Part shown: positions 1-6,080 of the stretch, piece by piece
Position numbering within the stretch: the first letter of the stretch is position 1
Layout: each line of letters starts with the position of its first letter
Assembly (NCBI GenBank): GCA_051954955.1
Contig: JBQCHF010000151.1
Location: 1-15,657 of the forward strand
DNA length: 15,657 nucleotides
Reading direction: 5' to 3'
Origin: JBQCHF01 sp051954955
Lineage (GTDB): Bacteria > Actinomycetota > Actinomycetes > Motilibacterales > Motilibacteraceae
The notes under the pieces: model-generated
What the model was told of the DNA's origin: nothing
What the model saw: only the letters and a program-made list of their open reading frames with translations
Database searches by the model: none
Made by a program: the position numbers and the translations under genes

Positions 1-308
1 CCCACCCCGCCCTCGCCGACCCGTGCGAGCAGCCGGCGGCCCACCTGGCCCGGGCCGCGGCGCTGCTGGCCGTCGGCGAGCTCGTCCCGGTCGTCGCCGC
101 GCTCGGCGAGCTCGGGCTGCACGAGGCCGCGGTGCCCGCCCTCGCCCTCGGCCCGGGCGCCGACGGCCTGGAGCACCTGCCGGTCCATGCCGCGCTCGTC
201 GTGGGCGCGGTGCGGGCCGTGCGGACCGCGTGGGCCGAGACCGGCTACGACGTCGCCGGCCGCCTGGCGCCGCCGGCCCTGCCGCACCTGCTCGACACGC
301 TCGCCTGA
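1..308 (+). CDS. C-terminal fragment of an unrecognised protein
   Basis: An open frame enters from the left edge (first full codon at base 3) and stops at TGA 306-308, leaving about 101 residues. Nearly every codon ends in G or C, which supports real coding. The visible part is rich in Ala, Leu, Val and His, with alternating hydrophobic helices, and ends in a short segment with PALPHLLDTLA. It contains no motif I can tie to a family, and no clear membrane span or catalytic signature. The gene converges with the DUF2142 gene, with 35 bp between the two stop codons. The product is left unnamed; most of the protein lies outside the window. Confidence 0.6.
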   Translation, partial: HPALADPCEQPAAHLARAAALLAVGELVPVVAALGELGLHEAAVPALALGPGADGLEHLPVHAALVVGAVRAVRTAWAETGYDVAGRLAPPALPHLLDTLA

Positions 309-343
309 CCCGCGCCGGGCTGCCGGCCTCCCCGTGCTCCGCC

Positions 344-1969
344 CTACTCCCGGCGCGGCGGAGGCGGGGGGGCCGTCGGGGCCGCGGGCCGCTCGGGCAG
401 CGGACTGACCGGCAGCGGACCAAGGGTGCGCACCGGCCGCTGGCCGGGGGCCGAGCGCAGGGCGGCCAGCCCCGCAGCGGCGGCCAGCACCGCGAGCAGC
501 ACCAGCAGGTACACGGCGCGCTGGCCGGCCGGAGGCGTCCAGGTCTCGGTGCCGACCGGCAGCGGGGTGGGGGGCACCCGCACCACGCCCCAGTCCCGCA
601 CGCCGTAGACGTTGCGCCACATCCACCACACCAGGGCGACGACGTGGACCACGACCAGCGGGGCGACCAGCAGCGGCACGGCGGTCCAGCGCACCCGCAC
701 GCGGCGCAGCCCGGCGGACAGCCCGGGGACGGCGAGCACGCACACAGCCGCGAGGACAGGCAGGACGTAGCGCCCCTGCCAGCCGAACGCGGTGAGGTAC
801 TCGTGGGCGAGCACCACCGTCGCGGACAGGCCCCCCACCAGCAGCGGCAGCAGGGCGGCGGGCGAGGCCGGGAGCAGCTCGCGCGAGGAACGGGCGGCGC
901 GCACGCCGAGCGCCCACAGCCCGAGGGCCGCCCCGGCGACGAGCAGCCAGGCGTAGAGCGCCAGGTCCACCAGCGGTGTCTCCCACCCGAACTGGCCGAC
1001 CGCGTCGTGCACCAGCCAGCCGCCCACCAGCAGCAGGGTGAACAGCTTCCAGCCCGGCCCGAGGCTGTCCCACGGCACCTCGGTGCCGATGCGCACCTGC
1101 TCGCCCTGGCGCACCCCCAGGGCCCAGCCGAACCAGGCCAGGGAGGCGGCCAGCACGACCACGGTGACCAGCAGGGCCGGGGCGCCCAGCGCGCGCAGCG
1201 GCAGCCGGTGCCAGCACCGGGACCAGCGCCCGGCCGCGCGGCCTCCTCCCGCGACGTCGGCCGACGCCGCGACCGGGACTGGGACCGGCACCAGCAGGGT
1301 GGCCAGCAGCGCGCCCGCCCACACCCACGACAGCGGCCGGCTGCCGGCCAGCAGCAGGGTGCCCAGCGGCACCGCGACGACGGGTCCCCAGCGGTGCACG
1401 CCGCGACCCAGGTCCACGCGCAGCGCGAGCACCGCGGCGGCAAGCAGCACGGCCGCGGCCACCTCGAAGCCGTTCGGGTTGATGGAGGCCAGCAGGATCA
1501 TCGCGGTCGGGGTGAGCCCCAGCGCCAGACCCAGGACCAGCGGGCCGGGAGCGACGCGGCGCGCCAGCAGCGCGGCCGCCCAGGCCAGGGCGAGCAGGCC
1601 GAACAGCACCGAGGCCAGCCGGGCCAGGATCAGGACCCGGTGGCCGGGCAGGCCCGCCGCGAGGCCGGCGCGCATGACCAGCCCCTCGGCGGCGTAGTAG
1701 ACCGGCGGGTAGCGGACCATGTAGGTGGTGACCTCGACCGGTGCGCGCACGTCCGGCGGCAGCGGGCGGCAGTAGGTGACCGGCTGCTCGGGCCGGCCCC
1801 GGTAGCAGTCCTGGGACGGGAACCGCAGCAGCGCCTGCGGCACGTCCACCCGCACCTCGCTGCGCCCGCCCACGCCCACGCTCGGGCGCTCGTGCCCGGG
1901 GGTGACCTGTCCGGTCGCCGTGCCCCAGGCGTAGACCAGGTGGGCGGCCTCGTCCACGCTGGCCCCCAC
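344..1969 (-). CDS. DUF2142 family polytopic membrane protein (5' end uncertain)
   Basis: The 541 residues from the first canonical start (GTG at 1969) contain roughly ten hydrophobic spans. The family signatures are a SINPNGFEVA segment (about residues 162-171), FGWETPLVD, and WQGRYVLPVL (397-406). DUF2142 proteins are large integral membrane proteins often found near envelope-polysaccharide genes; some are proposed to be glycosyltransferase-like, but the activity is not established. The protein ends in a Pro/Arg-rich cytoplasmic tail. The same frame stays open upstream of 1969 and encodes an obvious first membrane helix (about 2038-1973) before joining VGASVDEAAH, yet contains no ATG, GTG or TTG. 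The true start is therefore probably a rare codon upstream; see findings. The gene lies directly downstream of the blaI-like gene and is likely cotranscribed with it. Confidence 0.8.
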   Translation of the reverse strand: MGASVDEAAHLVYAWGTATGQVTPGHERPSVGVGGRSEVRVDVPQALLRFPSQDCYRGRPEQPVTYCRPLPPDVRAPVEVTTYMVRYPPVYYAAEGLVMRAGLAAGLPGHRVLILARLASVLFGLLALAWAAALLARRVAPGPLVLGLALGLTPTAMILLASINPNGFEVAAAVLLAAAVLALRVDLGRGVHRWGPVVAVPLGTLLLAGSRPLSWVWAGALLATLLVPVPVPVAASADVAGGGRAAGRWSRCWHRLPLRALGAPALLVTVVVLAASLAWFGWALGVRQGEQVRIGTEVPWDSLGPGWKLFTLLLVGGWLVHDAVGQFGWETPLVDLALYAWLLVAGAALGLWALGVRAARSSRELLPASPAALLPLLVGGLSATVVLAHEYLTAFGWQGRYVLPVLAAVCVLAVPGLSAGLRRVRVRWTAVPLLVAPLVVVHVVALVWWMWRNVYGVRDWGVVRVPPTPLPVGTETWTPPAGQRAVYLLVLLAVLAAAAGLAALRSAPGQRPVRTLGPLPVSPLPERPAAPTAPPPPPRRE

Positions 1970-2171
1970 CGGCGAGGCGAGGGCGTAGGCCGAGCAGAGC
2001 AGGCCGACCGCGACCAGCAGCAGCCAGGGGCCGCGCAGGGCGGTGCGGACGCGCGACGCGGGACCGCCGCCGCGCGCAGGGACAACGGCCCGCGTCCCGC
2101 TGGGCGTGGTCCCGATCCCCGCGCCGGACGCGCGCTCGGGCTCGCCCCCCGCGGCCGTGGCCGGCCCCTTG

Positions 2172-2567
2172 TCAGCCCTTGGCCGCGCGGGCGCGCTTGG
2201 CCGGCTTGGGGGTCGGGGCCGCCAGCGCGGTGGAGAGGTTCTTGGCGTCGCGCCGGTCGAGCACCTGGGCGAAGTGGGCCAGCGCCGCCTTGCGGTCGTC
2301 GGACTCCTCCAGCACCTCGAGCATGAGGGTGGCGGTGTGCTCGGCGGGGCTGAGGGTGGGCGCGTAGGCCCACGCGCGACCGGAGGCCTCGCGCTCGAGC
2401 AGGCCCTTGCGGACCAGCCGGTCGGCCACGGTCTGCACGGTGGTGTAGGCCAGCGGCCGGCCCTCGGCGGTGTTGACCCGCTCGACGAGGTCGCGGACCA
2501 CGAGCGGCTCGCCCGCCGCCCAGAGCTGGTCCATCACGGTGCGCTCGAGCGCTCCCAGGTCCGCCAC
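2172..2567 (-). CDS. BlaI/MecI/CopY-family transcriptional repressor
   Basis: This 131-residue winged-helix regulator has the usual family length. The N-terminal pattern is typical: LGALERTVMDQLWAAGEP, then VRDLVERVN, and the recognition helix and wing around residues 39-66 (LAYTTVQTVADRLVRKGLLE). A C-terminal dimerisation part contains HFAQVLDRRDAKN, followed by a basic Lys/Arg/Ala/Pro tail. I chose GTG 2567 because GAGGAGG lies 5 nt before it and the family fold begins at once; a longer open frame reaching 2702 has a non-family N-terminus. In known systems these dimers repress operons and are cleaved by, or respond through, BlaR1/MecR1 metallopeptidases. None is encoded here, so the inducer is unknown. 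The neighbouring DUF2142 gene downstream is the obvious candidate target, alongside autoregulation. Confidence 0.88.
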   Translation of the reverse strand: MADLGALERTVMDQLWAAGEPLVVRDLVERVNTAEGRPLAYTTVQTVADRLVRKGLLEREASGRAWAYAPTLSPAEHTATLMLEVLEESDDRKAALAHFAQVLDRRDAKNLSTALAAPTPKPAKRARAAKG

Positions 2568-2911
2568 ACCAACCTCCTCGTCGTGCCTGCTCTGCCTGTC
2601 CCGCGCGGGGTCCGCCCGAGGGGCCCTCCCGCCGGCTCGCGCCGGGTGCCACCGATCTTGCCGAACCGACTGACGTCCGCCGTCCGCCGGGGGTTCCCGC
2701 ACCGGCCCGCGACGGCGAACCTACGCCACGTGCGTTCCCCGTCGTCATTCCTCTACACCGTGTCGGAGAAGACGCTCGAGAAGGCACGGCAGCACACCTT
2801 GTCGCAGCCGCCGAGGGGCGAGGACCGCTGGCAGCCACAGCCTTTCACCGGAACGGGCGTCCCCGACAGCCTGTCGGAGACGCCCGTCGGGAGTCAGCTG
2901 GGCGAGCCAGG
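2568..2911. other. Intergenic region between bioY end and the blaI-like start
   Basis: This 344-bp gap has no convincing gene; the open frames crossing it are composition artefacts. The bioY-proximal end carries the hairpin at 2853-2887. The remainder should hold the promoter and operator of the blaI-like gene. A weak minus-strand candidate is TAGGTT at 2723-2718 with an ATGACG-like element 19 bp upstream, but this would give a leader of about 150 nt. No dyad resembling a classical BlaI/MecI operator stands out; the only symmetric element near the candidate promoter is the 6-bp palindrome CACGTG at 2727-2732. Confidence 0.4.
2853..2887 (-). terminator. Strong hairpin downstream of bioY
   Basis: The 9-bp outer arms ACGGGCGTC (2853-2861) and GACGCCCGT (2879-2887) pair perfectly. 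After one mismatch, inner arms CCGACAG and CTGTCGG (2863-2869 and 2871-2877) continue the stem to a tight loop. It starts 24 nt past the bioY stop codon. There is no long U-tract, as is common for actinobacterial terminators. Being symmetric it could act in both directions, but only bioY reads into it. Confidence 0.7.
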
Positions 2912-3502
2912 TCAGCCGCGCTCGACCCGCTCCACCAGCTTCCAGGTGAGCGGCAGCAGGCCGGCGGCGGCGAGCGCCTTGAGGGCGTCGCCGGCGAGGA
3001 AGGGGGTGGCGCCCAGGGCGAGCGCCTTACCCAGGCCGACGCCGAGCGAGGCGGCCAGCCACGGCACGCCGACGGCGTAGACCAGGACCGACCCGACGAC
3101 GAACGCGACGAGCGTGCGCAGGCTGCTGCGGGTGGCCCCGCGGTCGGCGATCGCCCCGACGACGACCGCGGCCAGCACGAAGCCGAGGACGTAGCCGAAG
3201 CTGGCGCCGCCCAGACCGGACTGGCCGCCGGCGAACCACGGCACGCCGGCCACGCCCGCCACGGCGTAGAGCGCGATGGCGGCGAGGGCCCGGCGGGCGC
3301 CGAGGGCTGCCCCGGTGGTGAGCACCGCGAAGGTCTGCAGCGTGAGCGGCACCGGGGTGAAGCCGAGCGGGATGGAGATCTGCGCGGCGAGTCCGGTGAG
3401 CCCGGCGAAGCCCACCACGAGCGCGGCGTCCCGGGCCAGGCTGCGGGGCAGGACGTCGGCGAGGACCATCGGGCGGGCGGTGGCGGCGGAGGAGTGCGCC
3501 AT
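2912..3502 (-). CDS. bioY: Biotin transporter S-component BioY
   Basis: This 196-residue integral membrane protein is the substrate-binding S-component of an energy-coupling-factor (ECF) biotin uptake system. Family signatures are in order: GFTPVPLTLQTFAVLTTGAALG (in two parts, residues 48-68), the Gly-rich loop SGLGGASFGYVLGF (95-108), and KALALGATPFLAGDALKALAAA near the C-terminus (159-180). The start at ATG 3502 is preceded by AAGGAAGG; an upstream extension to 3589 is basic and does not look like family sequence. No ATPase or T-component gene is nearby, so it probably uses shared ECF modules or works as a solo BioY, which is known in some bacteria. No biotin repressor site could be recognised upstream. 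The gene ends at a strong hairpin. Confidence 0.92.
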   Translation of the reverse strand: MAHSSAATARPMVLADVLPRSLARDAALVVGFAGLTGLAAQISIPLGFTPVPLTLQTFAVLTTGAALGARRALAAIALYAVAGVAGVPWFAGGQSGLGGASFGYVLGFVLAAVVVGAIADRGATRSSLRTLVAFVVGSVLVYAVGVPWLAASLGVGLGKALALGATPFLAGDALKALAAAGLLPLTWKLVERVERG

Positions 3503-3699
3503 GAGCGGGCCTTCCTTCTTCGGGAACGATGCGGTCGGGCTGTCGCGGGGCGGGGTGGCCGGCGCGGATCGCAGCACACTCTGCCGCACCGCGTCACCGG
3601 CGCACGACCCCGGGTCGCGCCGGTACGGGGCGTCGACGACGCGTCTGGGCGCGCGCCTGGTGGATCATCGCCCGCTCACGGAGGGCCACCGGAGCCGTC

Positions 3700-5007
3700 T
3701 CAGGCCGCCAGCGCCTCCTCGGTGCGGGCGGGCACCAGCGGCCGGCGCGGCGGGACCCGGCGCTGGACCAGCGAGCGCACCGGCGTGCGACGCAGCCGGG
3801 CGAAGGCCACCGCGGCCACGGCGCAGGCCAGCACGGCGACCGACCCACCCATGGACAGGGCCGCCCGCGCGCCGAGAGCGTCGCAGACCCAGCCGAGCAG
3901 CGGGCCACCCACCGCGCCGGCCGCCGCCCCGACCAGGCCGTGCACGGCGAGGACGCGCCCACGCAGCTCCCCGGCGCTGCGCAGGTGCACCCGGGCCTGC
4001 ACGGCGGTGTCCAGCACCACCGCGCAGCCGGCCACCGGCACCATGACGGCCAGGAAGACGGTGGGCGACGGCGCGGCGCCGCTGGCCGCCTGCAGCAGCC
4101 CGGCCAGGACCCCGGCGCCGAGCAGCACCGGCAGCGTGCGCGGGCGCCGCCGGGTGGCCAGCAGCGCGCCGGCGAGGGCGCCGAGCGCGAACGCGGTGGA
4201 GAACAGGCCGTAGCCGGCCGGCCCGGTGTGCAGCGGGCCCTGTGCCATCGCGGCCATGGTGACCTGGAAGTTGCGCCCGAAGGTGCCCAGCGCGAGCGCG
4301 AGCGCGAAGGTGACCAGCAGCTCGGGGTGCCCAGCCAGGTAGCGCAGGCCCGGGCGGACGCCGGCCCGCTCCGGCGCCGAGCGCTCCAGCGGGTGCAGCT
4401 GGTCCGGCGCGATCCGCAGCAGGGCGAGCACGACGGCGGCGTAGGACAGCGCGTTGAGGCCGAACACGGCGGCCGGACCGACCGCGGCCACCAGGACGCC
4501 GGCCAGCGCCATCCCGACCACGCGCCCGGTCGACTCGGTGGCCGCCCCCAGCGCCAGCCCGGCGGCCAGGTCGCGCCGGCCGAACAGCTGCGCGCCGTAG
4601 CGGCCGAGCAGCGGCCCCTCCACCACCCGCATCAGCCCGCCGACCACGGCCAGGGCCCACACCGCCGGCACGCCGGCCCGGCCGGTGGCGGCCAGCACGG
4701 TCAGCAGCGCGGCCAGCGCCCCGGCGAACCCCTGCGTCCAGGGCAGCACCCGGCGCGCGTCGAGCCGGTCGGCCAGGGCGCCGCCCCACAGCCCGAGGAC
4801 CAGCGAGGGGGCCGCGGCCACGGTGAGGGTGAGGCCCAGCGCGGCGGTGGACCCGGTCCGCTGCAGGACCAGCCAGGACAGGGCCACGCCCTGCATCCAC
4901 GAGCCGGTCACCGAGAGCAGGTCGGCGCTCGCCCAGCGGCGGACCGAGGGGCGCCGGAGCACGGCGAAGGTGGGGGAGGTGGCGAGGAGCCGGCCGGAGG
5001 TGCGCAT
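3700..5007 (-). CDS. MFS transporter, EntS/MFS_3-type exporter
   Basis: A 435-residue major facilitator protein with about 12 hydrophobic spans. The N-terminal half contains the MFS loop motif after TM2, here GALADRLDARRVL, matching the conserved GxxxDRxxRR pattern. The opening (RRPSVRRWASADLLSVTGSWMQGVALSWLVLQRTGS) is typical of the MFS_3 group that includes the enterobactin exporter EntS and several macrolide or drug exporters; quoted here as a pattern, not as a substrate assignment. The start is ATG 5007 with no clear Shine-Dalgarno upstream, so a leaderless start or a slightly different start is possible. The basic C-terminal tail is cytoplasmic. The gene diverges from the spermidine-synthase-like gene across about 206 bp containing two dyads. 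The substrate cannot be told from sequence. Confidence 0.88.
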   Translation of the reverse strand: MRTSGRLLATSPTFAVLRRPSVRRWASADLLSVTGSWMQGVALSWLVLQRTGSTAALGLTLTVAAAPSLVLGLWGGALADRLDARRVLPWTQGFAGALAALLTVLAATGRAGVPAVWALAVVGGLMRVVEGPLLGRYGAQLFGRRDLAAGLALGAATESTGRVVGMALAGVLVAAVGPAAVFGLNALSYAAVVLALLRIAPDQLHPLERSAPERAGVRPGLRYLAGHPELLVTFALALALGTFGRNFQVTMAAMAQGPLHTGPAGYGLFSTAFALGALAGALLATRRRPRTLPVLLGAGVLAGLLQAASGAAPSPTVFLAVMVPVAGCAVVLDTAVQARVHLRSAGELRGRVLAVHGLVGAAAGAVGGPLLGWVCDALGARAALSMGGSVAVLACAVAAVAFARLRRTPVRSLVQRRVPPRRPLVPARTEEALAA

Positions 5008-5071
5008 CGCCGGGCCACGTCGGCAGCGCGGCGGCGGTCCGCAGCCCCTGGGCGCAGCCGACCGGAGGCAG

Positions 5072-5093
5072 CCGGGTGACGCTGCTCACCCGG
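5072..5093. promoter_or_regulatory. Inverted repeat in divergent promoter region
   Basis: Perfect 8-bp arms CCGGGTGA and TCACCCGG are separated by 6 bp. The element lies between the divergent MFS exporter and spermidine-synthase-like genes, 65 bp upstream of the MFS start. It could be an operator for a dimeric repressor; no regulator gene adjoins it. The function is inferred from symmetry and position only. Confidence 0.4.
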
Positions 5094-5105
5094 GCCGCCG
5101 TCCGG

Positions 5106-5119
5106 GGGACCATGGTCCC
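5106..5119. promoter_or_regulatory. 14-bp perfect palindrome GGGACCATGGTCCC
   Basis: This is a perfectly self-complementary 14-mer 12 bp to the right of the previous dyad, within the same divergent intergenic region and 94 bp before the spermidine-synthase-like start. It is a candidate protein-binding site. A chance palindrome is possible, but a perfect 14-mer in a 206-bp gap is unusual. Confidence 0.4.
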
Positions 5120-5213
5120 GAACCGCCCGGTGCGCAGGCATCGACGCCGGCCGCCGGGCGCAGCGGCCGCGGGGCGGAACCCGCTTCACGGGCAGGACGA
5201 GCGAAGGGACGCG

Positions 5214-6080
5214 ATGGGACGGCAGCGGCGCGACGACGGCGCGGTGAGCGTCCCGGTGGGGCAGGGCACGGCGCAGCTGGTGCCGGACCCGGACCGGCCC
5301 GGGTCGGTCACCGTGCTGGTGGAGGGAACCCCGCAGTCCCACGTCGACCTCGCCGACCCCACCCACCTGGCCTTCGAGTACGTCCGCCGGCTGGGCCACG
5401 TCGTCGACGCCCTGGCCCCGGCCGGGGATCCGGTCGACGCCCTGCACCTGGGCGGCGGGGCGCTCACCCTGGCCCGTTACGTCGCCGCCACCCGGCCCGG
5501 GTCGCGCCAGCGCGCGTTCGAGCTCGACGCCGCGCTGGTCGAGCTGGTCCGGCGCGAGCTGCCGCTCGAACGTGCCGCCCGGGTGCGGGTGGGGATCGTC
5601 GACGCCCGGGCCGGCCTCGCCTCGGTGCCCCCGGCCGGCGCCGACCTCGTCGTCCTCGACGTCTTCGCCGGCGCCCGCACCCCCGGCCACCTCACCACCG
5701 TGGAGGTCGTCGAGCTCGGCGCCCGGGCGCTGCGTGCGGGCGGGGTGTGGGCGGCCAACGTGGGGGACGGTCCGCCGCTCGCCTTCGCCCGCTCCTACGC
5801 CGCCACGGTGCGCGCGGTGCTGCCGCAGGTGGCGGTGCTCGCCGAGCCCGCGGTGCTGCGTGGGCGCCGGTTCGGCAACCTCGTGGTCGTCGGGTCCGCC
5901 GCGCCGCTGCCGCTGCCCGCCCTGACCCGGGCCTGCGCCGGCGACCCGGTGCCCGGCCGGGTGGTGGACGGCGCCGAGCTCGACCGGTTCCTGGCCGGCG
6001 CGCCGGTGCTGCGCGACACCGCGCCGCAGGACTCGCCGGCACCCCCCGAGGGGCTGTTCAGCGGCGGCCGGGGGCGTTGA
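5214..6080 (+). CDS. Spermidine synthase-like protein (class I methyltransferase fold)
   Basis: The product is 288 residues from ATG 5214, which has GAAGGGA 5 nt upstream; a longer frame from 5076 adds a basic non-homologous leader. It has the spermidine-synthase fold: QSHVDLADPTHLAFEYVRRL (41-60), nucleotide loop LHLGGGALTLARYV (77-90), acidic strand FELD (102-105), then DARAG (130-134) and LDVFAG (148-153). The polyamine and aminopropyl-donor pockets cannot be verified, and actinobacteria carry many such proteins of unknown substrate, so a true polyamine role is unproven. It is soluble and cytoplasmic, with no fused membrane half. Its 3' end overlaps the convergent acyltransferase gene by 23 bp. 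Confidence 0.82.
   Translation: MGRQRRDDGAVSVPVGQGTAQLVPDPDRPGSVTVLVEGTPQSHVDLADPTHLAFEYVRRLGHVVDALAPAGDPVDALHLGGGALTLARYVAATRPGSRQRAFELDAALVELVRRELPLERAARVRVGIVDARAGLASVPPAGADLVVLDVFAGARTPGHLTTVEVVELGARALRAGGVWAANVGDGPPLAFARSYAATVRAVLPQVAVLAEPAVLRGRRFGNLVVVGSAAPLPLPALTRACAGDPVPGRVVDGAELDRFLAGAPVLRDTAPQDSPAPPEGLFSGGRGR

Noticed and set aside
23..2326. Long plus-strand open frame of 767 codons opposite the DUF2142 and blaI genes
   Set aside because: The translation is Arg/Pro/Gly/Gln-rich with no family motif, while the opposite strand shows clear membrane-protein and winged-helix signatures. It is a high-GC antisense artefact.
3529..5079. Long plus-strand open frame opposite the MFS gene
   Set aside because: Low-complexity Arg/Gln/Gly/His composition, while the MFS motifs are on the minus strand.
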